This document shows positions 31,598 to 42,907 of a stretch of DNA of 64,000 bases, piece after piece (the first letter of the stretch is position 1; each line of letters opens with the position of its first letter). This DNA is from Chrysogorgia sp. JL179-B06. Its lineage: Eukaryota > Cnidaria > Anthozoa > Scleralcyonacea > Chrysogorgiidae. The stretch lies in assembly GCA_035772405.1 (NCBI GenBank), contig JAYKKM010000428.1, forward strand, positions 3,990,001 through 4,054,000, in the 5' to 3' direction. The notes below the pieces were generated by a model, which was not told the DNA's origin, did not search any database, and saw nothing but the letters and a program-made list of their open reading frames with translations. The position numbers and the translations under genes were made by a program.

Positions 31598-31958
31598 ATA
31601 ACTTGGCTTTGGAGTTTGGTCCTGTTTGTCTCAACAGATGGAGTTTGAACACTTTTCAGACACGAGACGGACGTCGATACAATCAAATATTATCAAAAGA
31701 AAGGTAATATGAGAGGCCAAACTATTAAAATATTTAGCAAACAACCTTGTCAATATCGAACTACACATAGACAATATTTAATTTTACCATTCCATTTTAT
31801 AATAGGTGTCTATGTGTAGTTTAATATTGACAAGGTTGTTTGCTAAATATTTTAACATAGTTTGGCCTCTCATATTACGTCCATCTTGTGTCTAAAAAGT
31901 GTTTGCCGCTAACTCCAAACTTCATCTGTTGAGACAAACAGGACCAAAGCCAGGATGT
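31598..31958. repeat. Inner inverted repeat (31598-31672 / 31882-31958)
   Basis: GGTCCTGTTTGTCTCAACAG on the left is inverted as CTGTTGAGACAAACAGGACC on the right, with the MITE 31704-31878 between them. Confidence 0.75.
31704..31878. mobile_element. 175-bp near-full palindrome MITE
   Basis: GTAATATGAGAGGCCAAACT ... inverse AGTTTGGCCTCTCATATTAC. Arms of about 70 bp leave a loop of about 30 bp. Confidence 0.85.
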
Positions 31959-32006
31959 TCAGTCATGCGGCACGGAGGCTGTTAACCTACGACTTCAATC
32001 AGTTTA

Positions 32007-32806
32007 AGCCCGGCGCACACTAGAGCTATCTGCTTAGCCAAACTTCATTCGTGACCGATGGCGTAAGGCGTTAGCTCCAGTGTGCGGGGCAGTTTTGTAA
32101 GCATTTCGTCACTCGTGCCGTCTTTCACAAATATTCAACATGTTGAATAATTTTTGTCACGAATGACAATTTCCTCTAGTGTGCGGGGAAGTGAAAGCAG
32201 CGAGCTTACAACTTTCCAGCAATACGCATGCGTGTTGAGGTTCAAATTTCAAAACAACAAACATGGCGGATCATTTGGAGGAAGAAGACGAAGAAACATT
32301 GTTGTTTCTGTTGCTTTTGAGGCGACGTCGTAGACGTTAAAGAGCAGCAAACAGACAGATATGGACAAAACGTTGGATTTTAAGACGGCAAGGACAAGGG
32401 GTATATGCAAATCTTGTTCGCGAACTAAATGCAGAGGACCCCGAGAAATTCCGGCGATCTCACATCGTAAAGGCATGGATAATCTGGCCAAATATCAGCT
32501 ATTTGATCGTCTAACATTACATCAGCCACCAATACACTAGGTGCCGCCATGTTTGTTGTTTTTAAATTTGAACCTCAACACGCATGCGTATTGCCGGAAA
32601 GTTGTAAGCTCGCTGCTTTCACTTCCCCGCACAATAGAGGAAATTGTCATTCGTGACAAAAATTATTCAACATGTTGAATATTTGTGAAAGACGGCACAA
32701 GTGACGAAATGCTTACAAAACTGCCCCGCACACTGGAGCTAGCGCCTTACGCCATCGGTCACGAATGAAGTTTGGCTAAGCAGATAGCTCTAGTGTGCGC
32801 CGGGCT
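32007..32806. mobile_element. Non-autonomous PIF/Harbinger element, 800 bp, TTA duplication
   Basis: TIRs start AGCCCGGCGCACACTAGAGC on both sides (inverse at right) and extend inward for over 200 bp. TTA precedes (32004-32006) and follows (32807-32809). The centre keeps the start of a Harbinger transposase. Confidence 0.9.
32263..32515 (+). pseudogene. PIF/Harbinger transposase, N-terminal remnant
   Basis: Starts MADHLEEEDEETLLFLLLLR, has a stop at 32338-32340, then continues in frame with RAANRQIWTKRWILRRQGQG and VYANLVRELNAEDPEKFRR. This Arg-rich segment followed by Y-x-x-L-v-x-E-L matches the region before the DDE domain in Harbinger transposases. The catalytic domain is absent; sequence between the arms ends soon after 32515. 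Evidently an internal-deletion derivative of an autonomous copy. Confidence 0.65.
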
Positions 32807-33529
32807 TTAGTGTCGCTCAAAACAGTCGAACATTTCTTATTTCTGTGCAGCAACAACATTCCGTAGGGTTTTACAGTTACAACGACATCAATACAGTTCT
32901 CCCACTAGTTGCACCTATACTACAGGCTATACAATAAACCCATACATACTGTACATAAAATAAATTAATGAAAGATATGACAAATATGGCGCAATGAACG
33001 TACCAAGATTTTACGGATTCAGCACCATTCCACCTTCGAGTAAGTTATTCCAAGTGTTTTTTGTCCTCCTCCCTTCTTCTTTCATACGCGGCAAGCCATT
33101 CTTCGTCAGCCAACGGCTCATCAGCGTAGGCGTCCATGAAACAGTCATCAGACTCGTCCTCATATTTCGCCGATAGTTCAGTTTCTGCCTCGATTATATT
33201 ATCTGAACTAGACAATGGGCTTTCATACTTATTTGAGTCTGAATTTGAGTGTCATATCGCGCCGATTTCACTTGATATATGATCTTTTGAACTTGTTGTT
33301 GTCCAAAACGTTATGTATTTGGCCTTGTTTGTGAAATATAATCCGTCCCCGAGTACCAGGACTCTCTCACGCGCGGCTTTCAACGCCATTGGCTATGTTT
33401 GAAGAGCAATATCTCGGAAACGAAAGGACCAAATCCAAAACTGTAAAATACTTTATCAGGTCATTTTTCGTGGTCTACACGAATAACTGAAAACCCTGTA
33501 GGGCTTATATGCACTTTAAACGTTTTGTC

Positions 33530-34247
33530 TCATTCGAACTTAATACTGTCGATCTTATCACGTGTATATAATGCGGTCCATTGACAGGTTTCAAAACTCC
33601 AAATCCGTACTACGTTAAAAAATATTGTTTGATGAACTATATCATTGGCATTGCTATCCGACATGCTTCTCATGTATGTAACTGATTGCTCTTATGTGAA
33701 CTATAAGATAACGTAAAAAACCTCAAGTTAAGCCAGAGCTTTTGACATGTGTATTGTCAATTTCCGTTTTATTCGGCACCTGGCGCTTTGGCCACGGTGA
33801 GAAGAGCATTCCTGGAGACTGGCAAGCGCTCTCATTATAAAGACTTAAATAAAACTGTGAGTAATTCTCTAATAACTAATACCGCCATGCAATATATACT
33901 ATAAAATCATGAGGGAGTACACAACTTTTCAAAGAGAGTGCCACCGGAGTGACCCGTGAGTGACAAATCAACAAGTAAACAAATCAACGAGTGTCCGATT
34001 TATTTTGTCAGGCTAAACTGCCCTAGGCTAGAAGATGTCATCATTAACAACTTCGTTAACCACTTTTGCAGTCTGCGTCGACATATAGCCCAACTTTATC
34101 ACTTTACCTGAAAATTGATATTGAGCAATCGAAGCTCGCGGTCACTCAAAGTGCTTCAGTTTTGTTTCAAGCGTTGCAAACCAGGCCACGTGTCAACAGT
34201 GCCAGTGGCAAAGCAGGCCAAATGCGCGTCAACATTGGCAAGAGGTA
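33530..34247. other. No recognisable gene
   Basis: Mixed unique sequence. A short ORF at 34066-34248 has no motif. Confidence 0.5.
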
Positions 34248-34474
34248 GATCTTACTTCGTGTACCGGACACAGAAATTTGCATGAGTAAAATGTTAGTTA
34301 GCACTGTATATAACTGCCTCGTTCTTTAAAAAATCCCGTTTGTTTTATCTATTATAGGGTTTGGGTGATGAATTGGACAATTCCATGACAAAATTAAAGT
34401 AAACGGGATTTTTTAAAGAACGAGGCAGTTCTATACAGTGCTAAATTTCTGTGTCCGGTACACGAAGTAAGATC
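34248..34474 (+). mobile_element. MITE family 'CCGGACACAG', copy 2
   Basis: TIRs GATCTTACTTCGTGTACCGG and on through GACACAGAAATTT, exactly inverted at the right end (34443-34474). It is the reverse-orientation relative of 19502-19697; here the TIR is longer by the GATCTTACTTCGTGTA segment. Confidence 0.85.
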
Positions 34475-34560
34475 CGCTAGGTTAGTACAGTACCGCTCAG
34501 AAGTAACCTAACAAAAACCGCGGTTAACCTTGGAACCCAAGCAAGCGTCAAGAATATGTG

Positions 34561-34632
34561 CTAGGATGATCCGCGGATGATCCTCGGGTCATTTGGTTGA
34601 ACCGCTGGTCATCCGCGGATCATCCTAGGTTC
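34561..34632. repeat. Hairpin with GGATGATCCGCGGATGATCC core
   Basis: CTAGGATGATCCGCGGATGA on the left pairs with TCATCCGCGGATCATCCTAG on the right around about 30 nt. Confidence 0.75.
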
Positions 34633-34791
34633 GACCTCATGGCGTCATTTCACGAGTGTAGTATCGGAAGAAGTCGGTTATTTCCAAAGTTTAGCGTCCT
34701 TCCTTCGCACATTGTCTGCACTTCTTCGATTGGCGTTTGTCGTAGCTTGGCAAGTTCGTTTTCAAATACCGTTACCGCGTTTAAATTGATA

Positions 34792-34850
34792 ATGGGAAAG
34801 CTATCTCGATACAATGTACGTGAGGGAAAGAATCGTCTCACTGTCATTTA
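34792..34850 (+). pseudogene. Tc1/mariner-like transposase start, duplicated fragment
   Basis: ATGGGAAAGCTATCTCGATA is repeated 154 bp downstream at the start of a longer fragment. Only MGKLSRY is shared before the frame diverges. Confidence 0.5.
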
Positions 34851-34945
34851 GCGTCCTTTTCCTTTGCGCGTTGTATTAATCGTTATAAGCAGTTATGTGT
34901 GTTCGATAATCGACACTCAGTTTCAAGCTTTGATATCTAGCAACA

Positions 34946-35107
34946 ATGGGAAAGCTATCTCGATACGCGAGGGAACGAATAATTCCACTTTCTTCTTCTG
35001 GAGTGCAGGTTACTAAATTTACAGATCTGCTTCAAGAGGAAGGAATTAAAACTTCGAGATCTGCTTTAAACTCGAGATCTGCTTTAAACTTGTTTCTTTC
35101 CCGATAA
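34946..35107 (+). pseudogene. Tc1/mariner-like transposase, N-terminal helix-turn-helix
   Basis: 53 codons: MGKLSRYARERIIPLSSSGV followed by TKFTDLLQEEGIKTSRSAL. The pattern R-x-R-I-I, then K-x-x-D-L-L-Q-E-E-G-I-K-T-S-R fits the paired-like DNA-binding head of Tc1-type transposases. A small tandem duplication (CGAGATCTGCTTTAAACT, twice near 35056-35090) and a stop end it. No DDE domain follows. Confidence 0.65.
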
Positions 35108-35499
35108 GAATGAGACAAACATGGAGCGGCGGAGCGCGACATTGTTTTTAAGGGCAGTGTATCAAAAGTCATTCGCGACAAACATATTTTTGTCTGAATA
35201 TGTGAAGCCTGTGCCGCAGATAAAATATATTACTAGATGGTGATATAAACTCCGTGTGGTCCATGCGAAGCATTCCAAGCTCTGTTTCACAATCATTCTC
35301 AGGGAAACATGAAGAGAAATCTTTTGATTTTTGATAAAAATGTATTCATGAAATTTTCTATTCCGAGACTCGCTATTGACTTCTAGCTCACTTTTCAATT
35401 TATGGCTTTCCCTCTCTCTTCTTTCCATATACTGGTGTGTATTAGAAGGGTTTCTATTCTCATAAGTTTCAAGCATAAAAGCTCCCTAATTGCGAAATA
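35108..35499. other. No recognisable gene
   Basis: The minus-strand ORF 35162-35476 (104 codons, Arg/Glu/Ser-rich) has no recognised domain. Confidence 0.4.
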
Positions 35500-35636
35500 A
35501 TGTGGGCCAAGCTCAAGATCCAAGGAAGTAAACAACTCTTTATTGGTACCTATTACAGACCCCCAAGCCGAACTATTGAGCCACTACAGGAACTTGATAT
35601 ATCTTTAAATAAAATTCCTTCTTCTCATGGCTTACC
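35500..35636 (+). pseudogene. LINE endonuclease fragment, left of the hAT insertion
   Basis: WAKLKIQGSKQLFIGTYYRP followed by PLQELDISLNKI is the middle of a CR1/L2 EN domain. It stops at GGCTTACC, where the hAT element begins, and continues at 45358. Confidence 0.8.
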
Positions 35637-36072
35637 CAGGGGCGGATCTAGCCAAAAATCTGACTGTAGCGGAAACTGTGACGACACCAATTAAGGGGGG
35701 TACGGGGGGATTCTCCCCCGGAAAATTTTGAAATTTTAAACCCCGGAAACACCATTTCCTGCATTTTGAGCAATATTTCCAACGTATCCAACACCAAGCA
35801 TGAACCAAAAATTTAGGCAAAAATATGGAACAAAACAATAAAAAATTAAACCAAAAATTTTGCATTAGCTGTTCCACTCCTCACCATAATATACTTACCT
35901 TAATATTTTTCGTTTCTGAAATCAAAAGGGTTATATTCAAAGTGGATGCTTAATGATGCAGTTCTTCTGTACAAAACAGCAAAACTGCATTATTATGCGG
36001 CCCTTTTGATATGTCCATTCCTACGAGCACATATCCAGCGAAACAGGAATCAATCCCAGGTTGTTGTTTTTT

Positions 36073-37341
36073 AAATTGAATCTAATCTTCAGTTTAAAAT
36101 CTCGAAACAGCAACACGATGGCAGTTAGGAAGAATGTTCAGTTCAAAATCATCTTGAAACAGCAACACGATGGCAGTTAGGAAGAATGTTCAGTTCAAAA
36201 TCATCTCGAAACAGCAAGAAGAGGGCAGTTAGGAAGAATGTTCAATTCAAAATCATCTCGAAACAGCAACACGATGGCAGTTAGGAAGAATGTTCAGTTC
36301 AAAATCATCTCGAAACAGCAACACGATGGCAGTTAGGAAGAATGTTCAGTTCAAAATCATCTTGAAACAGCAAGAAGAGGGCAGTTAGGAAGAATGTTCA
36401 GTTTAAAATCATCTTGAAACAGCAACACGATGGCAGTTAGGAAGAATGTTCAGTTTAAAATCATCTCGAAAACAGCAACAAGAAGGAAGAATGCAACAAG
36501 AAGGAAGAATATTCAGTTTAAAATCATCTCGAAACAGCAACACGATGGCAGTTAGGAAGAATCTTCAGTTTAAAATCATCTCGAAACAGCAACACGATGG
36601 CAGTTAGGAAGAATGTTCAGTTCAAAATCATCTTGAAACAGCAAGAAGAGGGCAGTTAGGAAGAATGTTCAGTTTAAAATCATCTTGAAACAGCAACACG
36701 ATGGCAGTTAGGAAGAATCTTCAGTTTAAAATCATCTTGAAACAGCAAGAAGAGGGCAGTTAGGAAGAATGTTCAATTCAAAATCATCTCGAAACAGCAA
36801 CACGATGGCAGTTAGGAAGAATGTTCAGTTCAAAATCATCTCGAAACAGCAACACGATGGCAGTTAGGAAGAATGTTCAGTTCAAAATCATCTCGAAACA
36901 GCAACACGATGGCAGTTAGGAAGAATGTTCAGTTCAAAATCATCTCGAAACAGCAACACGATGGCAGTTAGGAAGAATGTTCAGTTCAAAATCATCTTGA
37001 AACAGCAAGAAGAGGGCAGTTAGGAAGAATGTTCAGTTTAAAATCATCTTGAAACAGCAACACGATGGCAGTTAGGAAGAATGTTCAGTTTAAAATCATC
37101 TCGAAACAGCAACAAGAAGGAAGAATGCAACAAGAAGGAAGAATATTCAGTTTAAAATCATCTCGAAACAGCAACACGATGGCAGTTAGGAAGAATCTTC
37201 AGTTTAAAATCATCTTGAAACAGCAAGAAGAGGGCAGTTAGGAAGAATGTTCAGTTCAAAATCATCTCGAAACAGCAACACGATGGCAGTTAGGAAGAAT
37301 GTTCAGTTCAAAATCATCTTGAAACAGCAAGAAGAGGACAG
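36073..37341. repeat. 52-bp tandem array, main block, about 24 copies
   Basis: Unit includes CAGCAACACGATGGCAGTTA and GGAAGAATGTTCAGTTCAAA. A second variant has CAGCAAGAAGAGGGCAGTTA, and a third CAACAAGAAGGAAGAATGC; the variants alternate in larger blocks (higher-order repetition). Confidence 0.95.
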
Positions 37342-37877
37342 TTAGGGACCAGTCATTATTAATGCCGGGTAGGGGGCCGGAAGATATTTTTCTGAACACA
37401 AAATATTTTTCGTGGCCCCTTATTTTTTAACAAGATATTTTTATGACCCCCCCATTATTAGGCAATATATTTCATAGCCCCCCCCCCAAAAAAAACAACA
37501 ACAACAAAATACCTTATTCTTTTATTATTTATAATATGACTTATATTAATAATAGTGAAACTCAATGCTATTAGTATAGAATTGTCTCTGAATTCAATCA
37601 CTCACAGTTGTCACCATTTTTTGTTTTCAACTCATATTTGTTTACTTGCAGCTGTAAATGAATAATATAAATTACTATTTAATTTATTAAAGTAAAAGCT
37701 GAATTGATTATATGATATGTGAACTGTAGTCCACATGTGACAGTCAACTATTTATAATATTAATATTAAATTTGTAGCTCTCTAAAAAAGTTCATCGTGT
37801 ATTTGTAAATAATAATATTTAATAAAAGGAAAAGTCTGACAATTTTTGATAACAGCTATAAATATATATACAGTATA

Positions 37878-39130
37878 TTAAAATAAAAAGGTAGAGTTAT
37901 TCTTACCAATATATGAAGAAAGTCTCCAATTCCCAGCAATCCTACCACTTCTTGTTGACACAAATAAACTTTCTGTCTGGCTCTCAACATCAGATGGTTC
38001 ATGGTCCTCATCCTTTTCATCTTCAAGATCACTTGTGCAGTTAATGATCTTATATTAAAGAAACAAAGAGAATAGACAAAAAATATGTAAATTACTTCTG
38101 CATTTATGCCTAGAGTCAGGAAGGGACTGCAGATGACTGGAATATCTACAACAGTACACTTAATAGTATGTACATCAAGCATGCATATTGTCTAAATTAT
38201 TAATCTATGTACACATGTAAGACTATCATCTTACACATATATGTATTATAGCAATAACGAACTCACCTCATCCATATCATCATCTGATAACTCAGAATCA
38301 TTCCCCACATCCATCTCTTTACCTTCATGGTCCACAATGTTGTGCTCTAATACATGTAAACCTAATTTGTGCCTTCACATGTCTTGAAAAAAAACCTCGA
38401 TCTTTGCTGTCTTTTTTAGTTTCAAACACCCCATCATGTTGTGCTTAAGAAAGTATTTATTGAGGGTTTCTACAAGCAGATTCTTAATGCTTCCATCCTC
38501 AACTTTGCCCAACCAGTTGATGTCATCAAAACTCTGCTTTTTCTCCATTTCTCTTCTGATTCTACTTTCTCTTTTTCGCACCTCTTTGGTGATGTGTTTA
38601 TAAATCAGGTCATCAAGAGCAACTTTCACAGTACTTTCATCAACAATGTACCTTTCTGCAAAACTATAGTTATTGTGGAAGGGTCTTCATTATTCACCGC
38701 ACCCTGTTGGAACAATTGATTTAACTGGATCCTTGGATTGAAGTCGTTCACTGATCTAGGGACCCCATCTATCTTATTAGGTGTATCTTTGACATGAAAG
38801 TACTTACAGTTATTAGAGGTGGGATCAGGAGGCATCGACTCTGGTATGCGTTGGCAAACAGCATCAACCCACCCAGATACAGGACAGTTTGAACACAATG
38901 AGTCATTGTTGTCTTCACAAGCAAATTTCACAATCTCAAAGTACTTATTACCTGTCCGAACATGATTCTTTGAAAAACTCTCTAACTTTGAGAAGTAGTT
39001 GTGACCTGGGACAGTCGAGTTATTTTTTTCTCTCAATGAAATCTGTCAGATAGGGCTTATCCCAGTAGAATAATTTGTCTGCTGTACTGAAAGCAGAAAA
39101 CTGGACAGCAAATATCAATTCAAGCTGCAT
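37878..39130 (-). pseudogene. Two-exon gene of the TTA element, SAP-like motif, decayed
   Basis: Start ATG at 39128-39130 (MQLELIFAVQFSAFSTADKL). The frame shifts in an A run near 39026, continues to 38626 (CSNCPVSGWVDAVCQRIPES, RIQLNQLFQQG), shifts again near 38645, and runs on as VKVALDDLIYKH, SFDDINWLGKVEDGSIKNLL and VETLNKYFLKHN, a spacing like a SAP DNA-binding helix pair. A stop occurs near 38378. Exon 1 ends at 38267 with donor GTGAGT; exon 2 (38048-37878) follows acceptor CTTTAATATAAG and is in phase 0: acidic, then STRSGRIAGNW and a stop. The layout recalls multicopy cnidarian transposon proteins. Function unknown; not an obvious DDE transposase. Confidence 0.55.
38049..38266 (-). 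other. Predicted 218-bp spliceosomal intron
   Basis: Donor GTGAGT and acceptor TATAAG after a pyrimidine-rich tract; both flanks are phase 0 and open. Confidence 0.6.
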
Positions 39131-39429
39131 TTTTAAATGCCGAGGACAAGTACCCTCCTGACAATTTAAGTTCTAGTGATGAAGAAAGTGACTATTAAAA
39201 CATAACTTTAATATATACAATAATACTTCCTTCATTACTGTTTTTATTTTATATTCTTTGCAATTTTTAATATAGTGCACATTATTTTGATAGACCTCTT
39301 GATATTTTTGTGGCCCCCCCTTCCATGCCCAAAATATTTTCATGGCCCCCCCTTCATTGCTCAAAAATTTTTCGTGGCCCCTCACAATATCTTCCGGCCC
39401 CCTACCCGGCATTAATAATGACTGGTCCC

Positions 39430-39640
39430 TTAGGAAGAATGTTCAGTTTAAAATCATCTCGAAACAGCAACACGATGGCAGTTAGGAAGAATGTTCAGTT
39501 CAAAATCATCTCGAAACACCAACACACGATGGCAGTTAGGAAGAATGTTCAGTTCAAAATCATCTCGAAACAGCAACAAGAAGGAAGAATGCAACAAGAA
39601 GGAAGAATGTTCAGTTTAAAATCATCCTGAAACAGTGACA
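39430..39640. repeat. 52-bp tandem array, remainder after the TTA insertion
   Basis: About four further units continue the 36073-37341 array in the same orientation, ending AGTTTAAAATCATCC. Confidence 0.9.
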
Positions 39641-39689
39641 GAACGGTAGGATAATAGAAATTGCCTTCGCTCTTCGTTCAAATTCTGAG

Positions 39690-42600
39690 TTAATCATCAT
39701 TCGAAATGTCACACAGAGTCATTCTTCTTGAATGTTTGGCAGCAAACCTGTCAATAACGGCATCTGTCTTAGGACAATGTTTCCTATGAACACTAAGTAG
39801 GGCCAGACCATTTAACCGTTCTGCCTTCATTTTATTACGTAAATACGTTTTCAAACGCCGAAGACCAGAGATGGACCTCTCGCAAGTACAAGTTGTGACT
39901 GGGATGGTGGCAAAAATGCGAAATGCTGTAAGAATATTGGGAAAGGTGAATTGATCTATGAATGGCAAAACTTGAGTGAGGTTGGATGGTAGACTACCTT
40001 TAGTCTTGCGGCATACTTCACTCCATGATTCCAATTCGCTGTCGAGAAAACGTGGGCTTGGAAGGTCATCCTTGTATATTTCAAGAAACTGGGCGAAATG
40101 AGTTTTCCAGTCGGGGTTGCTAACGACGTTCCTCGGTAGCCCATATACAGCTTCCATCACATTAAGGTTAGTTTCAGAAAAGCGACTTTGAACTTGCGTC
40201 ATTAAATGGTCCAAAAATGGGATTGTAACCACGCGAACGATAATACTCGGACACTGATTCAGCAGGCATGTTAGCTCGATGTTTTTGGCGACCCGTCGTC
40301 CTTGGTTTCTCTGGCACTGTTCCGACACTTTGGGCTAGGGTTTCCGCTTCTTCGTACCATACAGCATGTCTTTCCTTCACGCCAGAACGAAACTTCTCAA
40401 GCATCACATAAAGCAGAGACACTTTTTCGCGTGCAGAACCAGCATCAATTGCAGAAAACTGAAGCTGAAGGGTGAGAGGGCGGGTTAATTCGAGGCATCT
40501 GCAAACGACAACAAGGGTCAAAATAAACTGAAAAGAAATAATACTGTAGTACAAGCTGCTTGCTTTCTGGGTAGATTCTCTGTTCCAAGACTGGTCGTCG
40601 TTGTCCCTGACTTCCTCGAAACATCGAACAATGGCGGTAAAATCTTCTACAAATACGACTAAGCCATCAATCCTCGCAACCCATCTTGTTTTACAAACAT
40701 CAATAAGATGCGTGCGTTTAGAATCGGGAAATAGTTCCTTCATGATCTTCTGCAAATACGCATAACGCTTTGGTGAAAAGTTGAAGAATTCAGTAGCAAC
40801 ACGAACAGTTTCCATCATATTTCTAACCAACTGCTCCTTACAACATGATGCCACACACAAATTCAAAACATGCGAATTGCAGTGGACATAGACAGCCTTA
40901 CTCTGAACAGCTTGAATTCGCGTTGCCGCTCCGGAAAGCCTGCCAGCCATATTTCCCGCTCCATCGTACCCCTGTCCACGACAATTTTGAATCGACAAGC
41001 CAAGCTCATCAAGAGAATTCAAAATAGTAGCAGATATTGCCTCCCCCGTCAGACCAAGTTGACAATGCACAAAACCAAGGAACTCTTCTCGAATTTGACG
41101 TTTCGTATCCACAAAACGAATAACAAGAGACATCTGCTCCAGGTTTGCACAATCCGTTGCTTCATCAGCAAGAATTGAAAAAAATTTTGCCTTCCGGATC
41201 TTGCCCACAATCTTTTCTAAAATCAGTTCACCACAGATTTGGATAACCTGATTTTGTGTAGTCTTCGACCTGTAGGTTGCATTTCGGGGATTGCTGTGAA
41301 GAAACTCGGAGTCTGAAACACCTGCACATCTTGCTCCATACTTCACAATTTCAATGAAATTTCCTGGGTTCTTGTCTTGTGACTCCTGATCCCGTGAGTC
41401 ATCTCGGTGACCTCGAAGACCTAAATTTTGCCTGCCACAAAGAATCACACCTTCAATAATGGGTCGCAGTTTTGCCCTGTTCTCCTCAACTTGCTTACGT
41501 CTCAACTCATTCAGCTGCACGTCGATTTGTGTAGACCTGTTCTCCATCGACGACTTGAACAGTGTCGCACGAATGGTGGCTGTTTTATGGAGTTGAGATT
41601 TTTCAAGATGCTCACGAAATCTTGGTACTGCCACTTTCCATGAGCTCAAGGGAGCTTTAAAAAGCCTCTGGAGTTTGCTGGCATTATGGGTACTTTCGCC
41701 TCCAAACAGGACACAATTCACGCAAAATGCACCATCAAGAACCTTTGAGTAAGCCAACCATGGAAACAATTTCAACCACTCATAACGAAACCTTCTCTTG
41801 TTCCCATTTGCAGGAAAGACATATTCTGGCTCAGGTCTCCAAACATTGCAGAGGAGATCGTATTTTTGTTGATCGGTTAACGAGTCGGCCTTATTAACAA
41901 AGTTACCAATATCTTTCGAAAAGGAAATTGTGTCACTACTGGCAGTAGTTTCAGAAGCCGATGCTGCTGGTGTGTCTAATGTAGGAGTAGAAGGGCAAGC
42001 TATCATCTGATTTTTTGCCATCTTACATTGGGAAGGTACATGTACCTGTACCTGCTCATCTTGACCATCACACTTTCTTTTTCTTGGCAATAGCTGGTCT
42101 AGAAGGGCTTGCTTTAACTTAGATCCACCAGATCTTTGGACGTTTCGTTTTGTATTTGTATGTATATTTAGAGTATTTCCAGGAATTTGAAACCGAGGAA
42201 TATCAGTGCAGGTATTTGCTTCAGTATTTGACGTTGAAGATTCAGCAGGGTCAAAAGTAACATTGGGAAATAATGGCTTGATGAGGAAGTGTTCCTGACT
42301 CAACGAAAGACTGGTGTTTTTTGGCTGACAAAGGGCAACATAATGGTTTTTTGTTGCTGGAATTGTTGCTGTTTCAAGGTACCCTATTGGCATCATAGCA
42401 CATCGGAAAATATGAATCCTCTCACTCATATCTCCTCTTGCATCCCTGGGGAAAATAGTGCAATTAAACATAATGGCATTGGCATCCATCACTTCAAGGG
42501 CACTGCCATCATTGGAATCTTCCTCGCTAGCTACCTCAGAAATGGTAATTGGATAGTATGATTCAATCGGGAGCTCAAGTACACTTGATAGTGAAAGAAG

Positions 42601-42907
42601 ACAAAGAAACGAAGAATATTCACGGTTGTTAGCATTATTGTAAACTTCTGCAACAACAGCCTTTGAAGGATCTGCCCGTGTCAAAGAATCCAATGCCTTA
42701 TCTGACAAACACATGGCAAAAGCATTTCCCCTGCAACTAAATGCACCTTTATTATGTTGCTGTTCAATCAAAGGGTGAGAAGAATAATACTGAGCATTTG
42801 TATAAAGCTCAATACTGACGAGGCACCGAAGGTATATGGCCATGGTTTCACTACCACACAGTGCAAGAGAGCATGCATTGTAGAGACAGTTGCCATCCCC
42901 TGTAGTT
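39690..42907 (-). CDS. OTU-hAT transposase, main exon (one frameshift)
   Basis: Exon 2 starts at 42907 after acceptor CACCTTTAG. The first part is an OTU-like cysteine protease: TTGDGNCLYNACSLAL holds the D-G-N-C catalytic motif and NHYVALCQP the candidate His, about 190 residues later. A low-complexity linker follows, then a TTF-type zinc finger (LDGAFCVNCVLFGG, REHLEKSQLHKTA), then the hAT core: FSILADEATDCANLEQMSLV, CRGQGYDGAGNMAG, HCNSHVLNLC and CKTRWVARIDG. The C-terminal dimerisation region TCTCERSISGLRRLKTYLRN and LALLSVHRKH ends at a stop at 39690-39692. An extra base near 40237 (after EYYR) shifts the frame once; otherwise no stops. OTU proteins cleave ubiquitin-type bonds; a role here is inference. 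Confidence 0.85.

Larger units (their letters stand above)
30907..33529. mobile_element. 2.6-kb inverted-repeat element with mirrored ORF
   Basis: The arms about 30907-31575 and 32870-33529 are inverse copies: TTAAAGTGCATATAAGCCCT at the left end, its inverse at 33506-33529. The symmetry centre near 32217 holds smaller inverted repeats and a Harbinger element. The right arm has more indels than the left. Confidence 0.8.
37345..39429 (-). mobile_element. 2.1-kb TTA-flanked DNA element inside the 52-bp array
   Basis: TIRs GGGACCAGTCATTATTAATG continuing through CCGGGTAGGGGGCCGGAAG (over 40 bp) at both ends. TTA at 37342-37344 and 39430-39432. Subterminal zones are rich in CCCCCC and GATATTTTT-type motifs. 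It contains a spliced gene on the minus strand. Confidence 0.9.

Noticed and set aside
35162..35476. 104-codon minus-strand ORF as a gene
   Set aside because: No motif, no neighbouring exon or splice signals of note, and length within chance for AT-rich DNA.
36073..37341. CRISPR-like array
   Set aside because: Units are contiguous 52-bp tandem repeats without unique spacers, in a eukaryotic transposon.
37856..38182. 108-codon minus-strand ORF
   Set aside because: It is the wrong frame over the second exon and intron of the TTA-element gene; the acidic frame with STRSGRIAGNW fits the splice phase better.
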